Shown here: positions 1-8,227 of the stretch, in pieces
How the letters are laid out: the number at the start of each line of letters is the position of its first letter
How positions within the stretch are numbered: the first letter of the stretch is position 1
DNA from: Parolsenella sp958406235
GTDB lineage: Bacteria; Actinomycetota; Coriobacteriia; Coriobacteriales; Atopobiaceae
Assembly: GCF_039062465.1 (NCBI RefSeq)
Contig: NZ_JBCLNF010000003.1
Location: 62,001 to 126,000, forward strand
Direction of reading: 5' to 3'
Length of the DNA stretch: 64,000 bases
Program-made: the position numbers and the translations under genes
Notes under the pieces: generated by a model
Database searches by the model: none
What the model was told of the DNA's origin: nothing
The model's input: the letters and a program-made list of their open reading frames with translations, nothing else

Positions 1-414
1 GACGTGGTCTCCCAGCTCCTCGAGAAGTGCCAGCGAGCGGGCGCAGGCCACCATGATGCGATACGGCGGCAGCGCCGCCTCGTGCAGCGCCGCCTCGATG
101 GCGTCCGCACGGTGCGGGTCCTCGCGATCGATCGCGTAGGCAGCCGAGACCGCCGCATACGCGCGGGCGTCCTCGTCCATAAGGACGAGGAGCTCGTGGC
201 GGGTGCGGTCGGTCGCGGCGATCGTGTGACGGATGCTCTCGTCATGCGCGGCGTATGCGGGCTTGCCCTCGGTAAAGCGGCAGACCATCGTGCAGAGCGC
301 CGTTCCCAGCGCCCCCACGTAGGCGGAGGCCCCGCCGCCGCCCGGAACGGGCTCCCGGGCGGCCAGGCGCTCGGAGAACTCCGCGCAGGTCTTCTCGGTC
401 ATAGAAACACTCAT
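1..414 (-). CDS. fchA: Formiminotetrahydrofolate cyclodeaminase / methenyl-THF cyclohydrolase family protein, 3' part missing
   Basis: This is the first 138 codons of a gene that runs off the left edge. The N-terminal region has the glycine-rich stretch PGGGGASAYVGALGTAL, typical of the FTCD/FchA cyclodeaminase family, followed by an alpha-helical region rich in Ala and Arg. Family members convert formimino-THF to methenyl-THF or hydrolyse methenyl-THF. The gene starts 16 nt after the fhs stop codon on the same strand, so both are probably co-transcribed and act in folate-bound one-carbon metabolism. An in-frame ATG four codons later (402) is an alternative start. The assignment rests on the N-terminal motif and on the neighbour; the C-terminus is not visible. 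Confidence 0.8.
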   Translation of the reverse strand, partial: MSVSMTEKTCAEFSERLAAREPVPGGGGASAYVGALGTALCTMVCRFTEGKPAYAAHDESIRHTIAATDRTRHELLVLMDEDARAYAAVSAAYAIDREDPHRADAIEAALHEAALPPYRIMVACARSLALLEELGDHV

Positions 415-430
415 GAACTGGGGTGACTCC

Positions 431-2095
431 CTAGAAAAGGCCGGTGATGCGGCCGTCCTCGTCGACGTCGATGTTCTCCGCGGCGGGGCGCTTGGGCAGG
501 CCCGGCATCGTCATGATGTCGCCCGTGAGCGCAACGATGAAGCCGGCACCGGCGGAGACCTTCACCGAGCGGACGGTGATGCGGAAGCCCTCGGGGGCGC
601 CCAGCTTCTTGGCGTCGTCGGAGAAGGAGTACTGGGTCTTGGCCATGCAGACGGGCATGTTCGTGAAGCCCTGCTCCTCGAGCTGGGCGATCTGCTTGGC
701 AGCGGCGGGAGTGAAGTCGACGCCGTCAGCGTGGTAGATGCGGCGGGCGATGGCGTCGATGCTCTCGCGGATGCCGCCGAGCTCATAGGCCTGCGTGAAC
801 TCGCTAGGCTCGTCGCATAGGCGCACGACCTCCTCGGCGAGCGCCAGGCCACCCTCGCCGCCCTTCGCCCAGACCTCGGACAGGGCGACGTTCACGCCGA
901 GCTCATGGCACTTGGCCTCGACGAGATCAAGCTCGGCCTTCGTGTCCGTAGGGAACGCGTTGATGGCGACGACGACGGGCAGGCCGAAGACCTCGCGCAT
1001 GTTGGTGACGTGGCGCAGGAGGTTGGGCATGCCGGCCTCGAGGGCCTCGAGGTTCTCCTCGCCCAAAGCCGTCTTGGGCACGCCGCCGTTGTGCTTAAGG
1101 GCGCGCACAGTAGCGACGACCACGCAGGCGCTCGGAGTGAGCCCAGCCATGCGGCACTTGATGTCGCAGAACTTCTCCGCGCCGAGGTCCGCGCCGAAGC
1201 CCGCCTCGGTGACGACGTAGTCGCCGAGCTTCATCGCGACGTCGGTCGCCATGACGGAGTTGCAGCCGTGGGCGATGTTGGCGAAGGGGCCGCCGTGGAC
1301 GAACGCGGGCGTGTGCTCGAGCGTCTGGACGAGGTTGGGCGAGATGGCGTCCTTGAGCAGCGCCGTCATGGCACCCTCGGCGTGGAGGTCATGCGCGGTG
1401 ACGGGCGTGCGGTCGAAGGTGTAGCCAACCACGATGCGGCCGAGGCGGGCCTTGAGGTCTGCGATGGAGGTGGCCAGGCAGAAGCAGGCCATGACCTCAG
1501 AGGCGACGGTGATGTCGAAGCCGTCCTCACGGGGCATGCCGTTAGCGACGCCGCCGAGGCCGCAGACGATGTTGCGCAGCTGGCGGTCGTTCATGTCGAC
1601 GACGCGCTTCCAGGTGATGCGGCGCGGGTCGATGCCGAGGGCGTTGCCCTGCTTGATGTGGTTGTCGAGCATGGCGGCGAGGAGGTTGTTCGCCGCGCCG
1701 ATGGCGTGGAAGTCACCGGTGAAGTGCAGGTTGATGTTCTCCATGGGCACAACCTGCGCGTAGCCGCCGCCGGCGGCACCACCCTTAATGCCGAAGACCG
1801 GGCCGAGGGACGGCTCGCGAAGCGCAAGCACGGCCTTCTTGCCAAGACGCTGGAGGGCGTCAGCGAGGCCCACGGACGTCGTGGTCTTGCCCTCGCCCGC
1901 GGGCGTGGGGTTGATGGCGGTCACGAGGACAAGCTTGGCGCAGCGCTCCTTGTCGCGAAGCTTCGTGACGTCGACCTTGGCCATGTGGTGGCCGTAGGGG
2001 ATGAGCTCGTCATCGGTCAGGCCGAGACCCTCGGCGACCTTGCTGATGGGCCAGACCTCGGCCTGCTGTGCGATTTCGATATCCGTCAGTGCCAT
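431..2095 (-). CDS. fhs: Formate--tetrahydrofolate ligase
   Basis: ATP-dependent ligation of formate to tetrahydrofolate, giving 10-formyl-THF in the cytoplasm. The protein is about 554 residues, normal for the family. A P-loop-like TPAGEGKTT lies near residues 64-72, followed by the conserved EPSLGPVFGIKGGAAGGG segment. The start at 2095 is preferred because GGAG lies 5 nt upstream; an ATG 13 codons earlier (2134) has a weaker ribosome site. The downstream cyclodeaminase-like gene is 16 nt away. In an anaerobe the pair can serve purine synthesis, formate assimilation, or energy recovery from formyl-THF. The divergently transcribed PucR-type regulator could control it, but that is inference from position only. 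Confidence 0.96.
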   Translation of the reverse strand: MALTDIEIAQQAEVWPISKVAEGLGLTDDELIPYGHHMAKVDVTKLRDKERCAKLVLVTAINPTPAGEGKTTTSVGLADALQRLGKKAVLALREPSLGPVFGIKGGAAGGGYAQVVPMENINLHFTGDFHAIGAANNLLAAMLDNHIKQGNALGIDPRRITWKRVVDMNDRQLRNIVCGLGGVANGMPREDGFDITVASEVMACFCLATSIADLKARLGRIVVGYTFDRTPVTAHDLHAEGAMTALLKDAISPNLVQTLEHTPAFVHGGPFANIAHGCNSVMATDVAMKLGDYVVTEAGFGADLGAEKFCDIKCRMAGLTPSACVVVATVRALKHNGGVPKTALGEENLEALEAGMPNLLRHVTNMREVFGLPVVVAINAFPTDTKAELDLVEAKCHELGVNVALSEVWAKGGEGGLALAEEVVRLCDEPSEFTQAYELGGIRESIDAIARRIYHADGVDFTPAAAKQIAQLEEQGFTNMPVCMAKTQYSFSDDAKKLGAPEGFRITVRSVKVSAGAGFIVALTGDIMTMPGLPKRPAAENIDVDEDGRITGLF

Positions 2096-2152
2096 GGGAG
2101 CTCCATTCGCTCGGGGGGCCTGCTGCGCTGTCATTATCCGTCACCGCGCCGG

Positions 2153-2273
2153 ACAAACTCAGAAGCCCCCGCAACTGAGACAGTTTGTATCTCTTGAATG
2201 CGAGGGCGAGTGTGGCCGTCATTGTGTGGGATTGGCAAAACAGACCCGTTTATCTCAACGGATAGAATTCTAT
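2153..2273. promoter_or_regulatory. Divergent promoter region with dyad elements between fhs and pucR-like gene
   Basis: Two dyads lie in the roughly 265-bp region between the divergent fhs and regulator genes. ACAAACT (2153-2159) is mirrored by AGTTTGT (2182-2188), and ATAGAATTCTAT at 2262-2273 is a perfect 12-bp palindrome. Either could be an operator for the adjacent PucR-type protein. No promoter boxes could be assigned with confidence. Confidence 0.35.
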
Positions 2274-2360
2274 GAACCTCACGCCCAAACATCCTCACCA
2301 GAGCGCAGCAATAACGTTACGATGATGGAACACTTTGTACCATTCAACGATGGAGACCCC

Positions 2361-3479
2361 ATGAGGCTGAACCTCCAGATCCTCCGAGACGAGCTCGCGC
2401 CGCTCGAATTCTCGAGCCACCTTGCCCCCGGCGCGGCGACGCGCACGTGCACCTACGCCCTCCCCCTCGTGCCCGGAGAGTCCCTCGAGGAGGGGCCCGT
2501 CTACGTCGCGGAGGCGAGCGAGCTGCCCGCACGCCCCAACGCGAGTGGCATCGCGTCCGTCATCTGCGTGGGCCAGCCGACGGCCTCCTGGCGCCACGGA
2601 GACCTCGATATCCTCTGGACCGAGGAGGGCGCGATCGACGTGAGGGCGCTGCTCGCCCGCGTGACCAGGTCCTTCGCGCGTCACGAGGAGTGGGAGCGCT
2701 CAATGCGCGGGCAGATCGAGGAAGCCGGACAGCCTCGGGAGCTCGAGCTCGTGCTCGAGGGCCTTCTCGCCCACCAGCTGCTTGACGAGCGCCGAATCGA
2801 GGCGGGGGCGGGGCTTCTCGGCTGGAACGTGTTCGACCGCTACCTGTGCGTCTCGATCGCCTCCGTGCAACGCGGCCAGAGCCAGGAGCGCCTGGAGTCC
2901 ACAGCGCGCTCGCTCTCTGGGAGGATCGGCGAGCTCGCCTGCGTCATGCACGGCGAGCACCTCGTCATCGTCTGCAACCTCACGCGCGCCGGCACGGACG
3001 AGGACGGCATGCTGCATCGCCTTGCCGGCGTGTTCATCCCGGGGCTCCTCGCCGTGGGCGCGAGCGAGGCGTACGGAGACCTCAAGAACACGTTCTACTA
3101 CTACAACCAGGCGCTGGCGGCGGCGCGCCTGGGCATCAGGAGGCAGCCGGAAAGCGCGTGCTGGCGCTACGCGGACTTCCTGCTCGCGGACATGCTGAGA
3201 CGCGTGCGCGTGCGCCAGATACCCGCGGCGCTGACCCCGCCGGGGCTCCTGCATCTCATGGAGCACGACCGCGCAAACGGCACGGAGCTCACACGACTCC
3301 TGCGCGGCTACCTCGACCGCGACCGCAACGTGACGCGCACCGCGCGCGACCTCTTTCTCACGAGAAGCACCTGCATCAGGCACCTGGAGCAGATCGGCGA
3401 GATCAGCAGCCTCGACCTGGACGACCCTGACGTCCGCCTCGCCTGCGGCATCGCCCTGCGCCTCCACGAGCGGGAGTAG
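2361..3479 (+). CDS. PucR/CdaR-family transcriptional regulator
   Basis: A predicted DNA-binding regulator of about 372 residues. The last 60 residues hold the PucR-type helix-turn-helix (around residues 322-345, with TARDLFLTRSTCIRHLEQI), the variant winged helix ending many PucR/CdaR regulators. The central part (about 130-250) has the GGDEF-like sensing fold expected between an N-terminal input region and the HTH, but no recognisable ligand domain is seen. The ATG at 2361 is chosen because GGAG lies 5 nt upstream; the frame stays open further upstream without a good ribosome site. It is divergent from fhs and convergent with the fucose cluster, so its target is uncertain. Family members often respond to purines, sugars acids or amino acids. 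Confidence 0.85.
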   Translation: MRLNLQILRDELAPLEFSSHLAPGAATRTCTYALPLVPGESLEEGPVYVAEASELPARPNASGIASVICVGQPTASWRHGDLDILWTEEGAIDVRALLARVTRSFARHEEWERSMRGQIEEAGQPRELELVLEGLLAHQLLDERRIEAGAGLLGWNVFDRYLCVSIASVQRGQSQERLESTARSLSGRIGELACVMHGEHLVIVCNLTRAGTDEDGMLHRLAGVFIPGLLAVGASEAYGDLKNTFYYYNQALAAARLGIRRQPESACWRYADFLLADMLRRVRVRQIPAALTPPGLLHLMEHDRANGTELTRLLRGYLDRDRNVTRTARDLFLTRSTCIRHLEQIGEISSLDLDDPDVRLACGIALRLHERE

Positions 3480-3530
3480 CGCAACAAGGCGGCAGCGGGG
3501 CCATGTGTCGGGACACGGCAAACTGCCAAG

Positions 3531-3562
3531 AAAAAGCCCGGACGCCAGAAGGCATCCGGGCT
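3531..3562 (-). terminator. Rho-independent terminator of the fucose cluster
   Basis: Read on the minus strand, a 12-bp stem (3551-3562 with 3535-3546, one mismatch) closes a 4-nt loop and is followed directly by a run of five T. It sits 27 bp after the aldolase stop codon. The opposite direction lacks a T-run, so it serves the minus-strand operon. Confidence 0.85.
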
Positions 3563-3588
3563 CGCAAGCCACAACGTATGTGCGCTCG

Positions 3589-4470
3589 CTACTCCGCGAG
3601 CAGCTCCGCGATGGCGGCCTCATCGGCCTCGGTGGCCTGGACGGCGGGATCGAAGATCTTCGTGGAGATGGGCAGGCCCTTGACCTTCACGGCAGCCTTG
3701 ATGGCGGAGACGAACAGGTCGCAGACGTCATAGACGGCCATGAGCTTGGAGATGCGCTCGGCGCACGAAACGGCCGTGGCATAGTCGCCGGCCTGGTAGG
3801 CGGCGTGCATCTTGGCGAACGTCTCGGGCTCCACGTTCGTGAGGCCGCACAGCACGCCGTTGCCGCCGCTCACGCGGTTGACCAGGTAGTACTCGTCAAA
3901 GCCGGAGAACACGGTGAACTCGGGGTTCACGGCACGCGCGGCGCGAATGACCTTGCGCGTGTGGCTGATCGTGTCCACGGTGTCCTTGATGCCGCAGATG
4001 TTGGCGTGCTTGGCAGCGAGGGAGGCAACAAGCTCGGGCGTGAGGTCGGTGCCGGTACGCGCCGGGAAGTTGTAGAGAATGACCGGGAGCTTCGTGGCCT
4101 CGGCGATGCCGCCGAAGTAGTGCTCAGCGGTAGGCGCGCTCGGGCCAAAGTAGTACGGGGACACCGCGAGCACCGCGTCGGCGCCAGCCTTCTCGGCATA
4201 GCGGGTGAGCTCCAGGACGTTGGCGTAGTTCGTGTCGCCAACACCAATGAAGACCTTCATGCGATCGCCCACGCGCTTCACGGCAAAGTCGCAAGCGGCC
4301 TTCTTGTCCTCGAGCGAGACGCTGTAGAACTCGCCAATGCTGCCAAAGAGCAGAACGCCGTTGAGACCGGCGTCGGCAAGGTGGTCGAGATGCTTGCCCC
4401 ACAGATCGAAATCGATGTTGCCCTCATCATCAGTAATGGTGATGGACGGACAGAAAATGCCCTCGAACAT
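3589..4470 (-). CDS. DapA/NanA-family aldolase, probable 2-keto-3-deoxy-L-fuconate aldolase
   Basis: A class I (Schiff-base) aldolase of 293 residues in the dihydrodipicolinate synthase family. The catalytic lysine is K162 in GIKDT and the partner tyrosine is Y133 in LYNFPARTG. The usual GTTGE phosphate or carboxylate loop reads GSIGE (43-47). It is the last gene of the fucose cluster, so the most likely reaction is cleavage of 2-keto-3-deoxy-L-fuconate to pyruvate and L-lactaldehyde. A lysine-biosynthesis role is less likely, because the neighbours are sugar genes and the loop differs. A 132-bp gap with a hairpin separates it from fucU, so it may be expressed partly on its own. The substrate is inferred from context. 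Confidence 0.85.
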   Translation of the reverse strand: MFEGIFCPSITITDDEGNIDFDLWGKHLDHLADAGLNGVLLFGSIGEFYSVSLEDKKAACDFAVKRVGDRMKVFIGVGDTNYANVLELTRYAEKAGADAVLAVSPYYFGPSAPTAEHYFGGIAEATKLPVILYNFPARTGTDLTPELVASLAAKHANICGIKDTVDTISHTRKVIRAARAVNPEFTVFSGFDEYYLVNRVSGGNGVLCGLTNVEPETFAKMHAAYQAGDYATAVSCAERISKLMAVYDVCDLFVSAIKAAVKVKGLPISTKIFDPAVQATEADEAAIAELLAE

Positions 4471-4541
4471 GTCACTACCCTTCCTTTTCTAGGGACGGAG
4501 ACTATCTCCGCTCTCCCCTATCCTTATATCCAAGACAGCCA

Positions 4542-4574
4542 CGTGGGACCGAACGCACAAGGCGCCGGTCCCAC
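4542..4574 (-). other. Intercistronic stem-loop between fucU and aldolase genes
   Basis: CGTGGGACCG (4542-4551) pairs perfectly with CGGTCCCACG (4565-4574) around a 13-nt loop. No T-run follows in either direction, so it is not a standard terminator. It could stabilise the upstream transcript or tune aldolase expression. Confidence 0.45.
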
Positions 4575-4602
4575 GGACATTTACCAACTTTGACCAGGTA
4601 AG

Positions 4603-5058
4603 CTAGTCAATTTTCTCGTTCTCGTAAACGACGCCCTTCTGCAGGATGACGTTAGCATACTGGGCACGCTCGCTCGTGGCAATCACGACGTAGGCCTTCT
4701 TGGCCTCGTCGTAGAACGGGAAGCGATCGATGGTGCCGATGACATCGGCGCCGCGGTCGTCGACCTCGGAGACGAGTTCCTTGTACGTATCCCAAATCGG
4801 GGTCTCGCAGTCATCGCCCGGCACGACGTCCATGAGCGTAACGGGCTTCTCGACGTACTGGTCAAGCGGGACGAGCTTGAGAATGGCCTTGAGCACCTCA
4901 GGCACGCCGTGTCCGTCACAGCGAACGAGCTTGCAGTCCTTGGCGATAGAGGCCGCCGGGAAGTTGCCGTCGGCGATCACGAGCGTGTCACCATGTCCCA
5001 TCTCGCACAGAATCGAGAGAAGCTCTGGCGGCAGGACCGGAGAAATACCCTTAAGCAT
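4603..5058 (-). CDS. fucU: L-fucose mutarotase (RbsD/FucU family)
   Basis: Predicted to interconvert alpha and beta anomers of L-fucose, feeding the correct anomer to the dehydrogenase. The 151-residue product carries the family signature near residues 20-34: His22 in GHGD, followed by IADGNFPA. The ATG at 5058 follows a strong ribosome site (GAGGGAG), which sets the start; an upstream in-frame extension of 22 codons has none. It lies between the lactonase and aldolase genes. FucU is preferred over RbsD (ribose pyranase) because every neighbour fits L-fucose. Confidence 0.9.
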   Translation of the reverse strand: MLKGISPVLPPELLSILCEMGHGDTLVIADGNFPAASIAKDCKLVRCDGHGVPEVLKAILKLVPLDQYVEKPVTLMDVVPGDDCETPIWDTYKELVSEVDDRGADVIGTIDRFPFYDEAKKAYVVIATSERAQYANVILQKGVVYENEKID

Positions 5059-5095
5059 GATGTGCTCCCTCTTTAAAAACGGATGGATGGAAAGG

Positions 5096-5120
5096 CCCGC
5101 GCGCCTGACAGACGCGCGGG
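5096..5120 (-). other. Intercistronic stem-loop after the lactonase gene
   Basis: CCCGCGCG (5096-5103) pairs with CGCGCGGG (5113-5120), 14 bp after the lactonase stop codon and upstream of fucU. On the minus strand only a short pyrimidine tract follows, so it is at most a weak attenuator or a processing site. Confidence 0.4.
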
Positions 5121-5133
5121 TCAAAAGATGGCG

Positions 5134-5931
5134 CTAGAACTTGAGACCGTACGCGCGCACGGCGTTGTTCATGAAGAAGTCCTCGTCGTCGCCAAACGCG
5201 TCGCGCAGCGTCTGGAAGTGCTCGTCAAAGGAGCTATAGAGCTTCACGACGGGCCAGTTGGACGCATACAGGAGCTTCTTGGGATCGAACGTGTCGCGCG
5301 TGAACTTGAGCAGCTCGGAGACGAACTGCTTGTCGGCCGTGGGGAAGCCAGAGACCTTCACGTAGAGGTTCGGCAGGGTCGCGAACTTCTTCATGACCGC
5401 GCACCACTCCGGCGTGAGCGCCTCGACGTTGCCGAGGTGGTTCAGGATGACGGTCTCCTCGGGCGCCTGGGCGAATGCCTCGTAGGCATCCTCGAGCTCG
5501 TTCACGCGGTTGCAGGACTCAAAGGGCAGGCCCTTGGCAGCCAGCGTGTGAAGGCCCTCGACGAAGCTGGGCTCGAGGCAACGGCCCTTGGGCTCGGAGT
5601 CGATGTGAAGCGGCTCGCGGATGCCGGCGGCAAAGGCCGGGACGCGCATCCACGGGGAGACGTCGCTGCGAAGCATGCAGGCGAGCATCTTGGGGTGGGC
5701 CGCCTTGAGGTCGTAGGCAATCTTGTCCTCGGCCTCGTGGTCGGCGCAGTCAACCTCGACATACACGCCGCCGACGAACTCGACGCCGGCCTGGCGGGCG
5801 TACTCGGCCTCGAGGTCCTCCACCTTGTAGGTGTGCGTGATGGTGCCATCGGTGCCGTCGAGCCAGGGAAGGCTCTGCGTATCGAGGTTCCACACGTGGA
5901 AGTGAGAATCGACAACCTTGAGATCAGACAT
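5134..5931 (-). CDS. Amidohydrolase-family sugar lactonase, probable L-fuconolactonase
   Basis: A 265-residue member of the amidohydrolase-2 / COG3618 group, which includes L-fucono- and L-rhamnono-lactonases. The metal-ligand motif DSHFHVW is at residues 8-14, and ILNHLGN near residue 160 is the second typical motif. Expected reaction: hydrolysis of L-fuconolactone to L-fuconate. The start is 5 nt beyond the fucP stop codon and its GGGGAGGAG ribosome site overlaps the end of fucP, suggesting translational coupling. Function is inferred from the family plus its position between fucP and fucU. Confidence 0.87.
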   Translation of the reverse strand: MSDLKVVDSHFHVWNLDTQSLPWLDGTDGTITHTYKVEDLEAEYARQAGVEFVGGVYVEVDCADHEAEDKIAYDLKAAHPKMLACMLRSDVSPWMRVPAFAAGIREPLHIDSEPKGRCLEPSFVEGLHTLAAKGLPFESCNRVNELEDAYEAFAQAPEETVILNHLGNVEALTPEWCAVMKKFATLPNLYVKVSGFPTADKQFVSELLKFTRDTFDPKKLLYASNWPVVKLYSSFDEHFQTLRDAFGDDEDFFMNNAVRAYGLKF

Positions 5932-5936
5932 GGTAG

Positions 5937-7193
5937 TTACTCCTCCCCAAAACCGATCTTGGAGCCGGCGAAGCCGTACCAGGCGCAGAAGGCCAGGCAG
6001 GGAACGGCGACGAGCATGGCGACGGACAGGCCGCAGGCATCGCCGATGGCGCTCACGACGACCGGGATGATGGCGCCGCCCACGATCGACATCGTGATGA
6101 TGGACGAGCCGGTCTTGGTCTCGTCGCCGCTCATGCCGCGCAGCGACAGCGAGAAGATCGTCGGGTAGCCGATGGACATGAACAGGTAGGCCACGACAAA
6201 GGCAGCGACGGACACGACGCCAAGGTTCAGGAACACGAGGAAGAAGCAGATGGCAGCACCCGTCATGTAGATGCCGAGCAGCTTGCCCGGGTCCTTCTTG
6301 GCCAGAAGCGGCGTAGAGCCGAAGCGGCCGATGGTGAACAGCAGCGACAGGGCGCTCACGAGGCCCGTTGCGAGGCTCATCTCAAGGCCGGCGACCTTCG
6401 TCGCGTACGTGGCGAACAGGGAGAAGCCAACCGTCTGGATGCCCACGTAGAAGAACTCGGCGACGACGCCAAGCTTGAAGTAGGGCTTCTTGAGGGCATC
6501 GCCCTTGGCGGCCTTCTCGGAGCCGGCCTCCTCGACGTCGTTCGGCGGCGTGGGGAGCTTCACGAAGACGAACACGGCGAGCATGATGGCGAGCACGATG
6601 GCGATCACGATGTAGATGCCACGGGTGCTGCCCAGGAAGGCCGTCTTGGCCTCGGCGAAGCCGGGCTGGCCGGCGGCGACCGTCGTGCTCAGGATCTGGG
6701 CCATGATGAGCGGGCCCACGATGGAACCGACGCCGTTGAACGACTGGGCGAGGTTGAGTCGCATGGACTCGTGCTTCTCGTCACCGAGCTTGGTGATGTA
6801 GGGGTTGCAGTTGGCCTCGAGCGTGGTGGCACCAGCGGCAACGACGAACGTGGAGACCAGGAACAGGGCGAACGAGGCGGCGTTCGTGGCGGGCACCGTG
6901 ATGATGGAGCCGATCACGAACAGAGCGAGGCCGGCGATGACGCCACCCTTGTAGCCGAACTTCTTGGCAATGGCGCCGGCCGGGATGGCCATGACGAAGT
7001 AAGCGCCGTAGTAGGCTACCTGCATGAGCGACGTCTGGGTGGTCGTCAGCTCAAGGTAGTTGGCGATCGGGGCGTTCAGCGAGCTGACCAGGTTCATGGC
7101 CAGGCCCCAGACGAAGAACAGCGAGGTCACGAGAACGATGGCAATGGTTGCCGCAGCGCCCTTGGTGCTCGCCTTCTTGGCGGAATCAGACAT
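5937..7193 (-). CDS. fucP: MFS L-fucose:H+ symporter (FHS family)
   Basis: A 418-residue integral membrane transporter with about 12 hydrophobic segments. The N-terminal half has the fucose-hexose symporter pattern: FFVWGLAMNL in helix 1, then SLMQVAYYGAYFVMAIPAG and a GYKGG loop. It should import L-fucose with protons. Good ribosome site GAGGA before the ATG at 7193. It sits between the dehydrogenase and lactonase genes in one transcription direction. A different 6-deoxysugar or hexose is possible, but the cluster points to L-fucose. Confidence 0.88.
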   Translation of the reverse strand: MSDSAKKASTKGAAATIAIVLVTSLFFVWGLAMNLVSSLNAPIANYLELTTTQTSLMQVAYYGAYFVMAIPAGAIAKKFGYKGGVIAGLALFVIGSIITVPATNAASFALFLVSTFVVAAGATTLEANCNPYITKLGDEKHESMRLNLAQSFNGVGSIVGPLIMAQILSTTVAAGQPGFAEAKTAFLGSTRGIYIVIAIVLAIMLAVFVFVKLPTPPNDVEEAGSEKAAKGDALKKPYFKLGVVAEFFYVGIQTVGFSLFATYATKVAGLEMSLATGLVSALSLLFTIGRFGSTPLLAKKDPGKLLGIYMTGAAICFFLVFLNLGVVSVAAFVVAYLFMSIGYPTIFSLSLRGMSGDETKTGSSIITMSIVGGAIIPVVVSAIGDACGLSVAMLVAVPCLAFCAWYGFAGSKIGFGEE

Positions 7194-7220
7194 GCGTTAA
7201 ATCCTCTTTCCAGGCCAGAG

Positions 7221-8012
7221 CTAGTCGAGGGCGCGGTCGAGGTTGACGTAGCCGCCGTCGACGCTGCACCACTGGCCGGTGGTGTGGGAGGCGCGGTCGG
7301 AGAGCAGGAAGGCCGCGGTGTCGGCGATCTCCTCGCAGGTGGTCATACGGTGCTCCAGCGGGATGCGGTCCGTGATGAGGGACAGACGCTTCTGCTGGGC
7401 CTCCTCGTCACCGAAGGTCTTGATCCAGTTGGCGTACAGCGGCGTCCAGGCCTCGGCGACGACGATGGCGTTGACACGCACGGAGTCGTGGACGAGAGCG
7501 GCGGCCCACTCACGGGTGAGGCCGAGGATGGCGCCCTTGGCGGCGGCGTAGGCCGTCGTCTTGCCCTGGCCGGTGAGGGCGACCTTGGAGGCGATGTTCA
7601 CGATGGAGCCCTTGGACTCCTTGAGGTACGGGCAGCAGCAGTGGACGAGCTCGAAGTAGTGCGTGAGGTTACCGTGCAGGGACTTCTCGAAGTCGTGCCA
7701 GTCGAGGGTCTCGAGCTCGAGGTTGTCGTTGCGGCCAGCGTTGTTCACCACGCCGTCGATGTGGCCGTACTTCTTGTAGACCTCCTCGACGATGGGCTTG
7801 ATGGCGTCGGTGTCGTTGAGGTCGATGTAGTACATCTCGAACGTCTTGGTAATCTCGGAGATCTCGGCGCGGAACTCGTCCTCGACACCGTCCTTGCGGT
7901 TCAGGACCACGGGGATAGCGCCCTCGCGAGCGAGCTGCAGCGCGATGCCCTTACCGATGCCCTTGAAGCCGCCGGTGACGAAGATGACCTTGCCCTCGAG
8001 ATGAAGATCCAT
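7221..8012 (-). CDS. SDR-family L-fucose dehydrogenase (probable)
   Basis: A 263-residue short-chain dehydrogenase. The NAD(P)-binding motif TGGFKGIG is at residues 13-20, NNAG at 90-93, and the catalytic Ser142, Tyr155 and Lys159 are in place (YAAAK). Expected reaction: oxidation of L-fucose at C1 to L-fuconolactone. AAGGAG precedes the ATG at 8012. It follows the dehydratase gene after a 215-bp gap rich in inverted repeats and precedes fucP by 27 bp, so a second promoter here is possible. The sugar specificity is inferred from the pathway. Confidence 0.87.
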   Translation of the reverse strand: MDLHLEGKVIFVTGGFKGIGKGIALQLAREGAIPVVLNRKDGVEDEFRAEISEITKTFEMYYIDLNDTDAIKPIVEEVYKKYGHIDGVVNNAGRNDNLELETLDWHDFEKSLHGNLTHYFELVHCCCPYLKESKGSIVNIASKVALTGQGKTTAYAAAKGAILGLTREWAAALVHDSVRVNAIVVAEAWTPLYANWIKTFGDEEAQQKRLSLITDRIPLEHRMTTCEEIADTAAFLLSDRASHTTGQWCSVDGGYVNLDRALD

Positions 8013-8062
8013 GATGCGCTCCTTCTGGTTGTTCCGGGTATTCCTTCCCCGGTACTTGTCCT

Positions 8063-8211
8063 GACGCAGCTATTGGGGGGCTGCGTCGTATGTATCACGC
8101 GGTTTGACCCGCGGTGATGCCTAGTGTTTGCGACGGCGACGCCTTCGGCGGTAACTGGCGCCCCGGGATTGCTTGGTGTGATTCGCTCGCAAAGACAGCT
8201 AGAGCGAATCA
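8063..8211 (-). other. Hairpin-rich gap between dehydratase and dehydrogenase genes
   Basis: This 215-bp intercistronic gap holds at least two clear inverted repeats: GACGCAG/CTGCGTC (8063-8069 and 8081-8087) and TGATTCGCTC/GAGCGAATCA (8179-8188 and 8202-8211). Neither is followed by a T-run. They may set different transcript levels for the first gene and the rest, or flank an internal promoter. Confidence 0.4.
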
Positions 8212-8227
8212 ACCAGGCGTGTCTTTG

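Noticed and set aside
3589..4470. Lysine biosynthesis dihydrodipicolinate synthase
   Set aside because: The loop motif differs (GSIGE), the neighbours form a sugar pathway, and no other lysine genes adjoin it.
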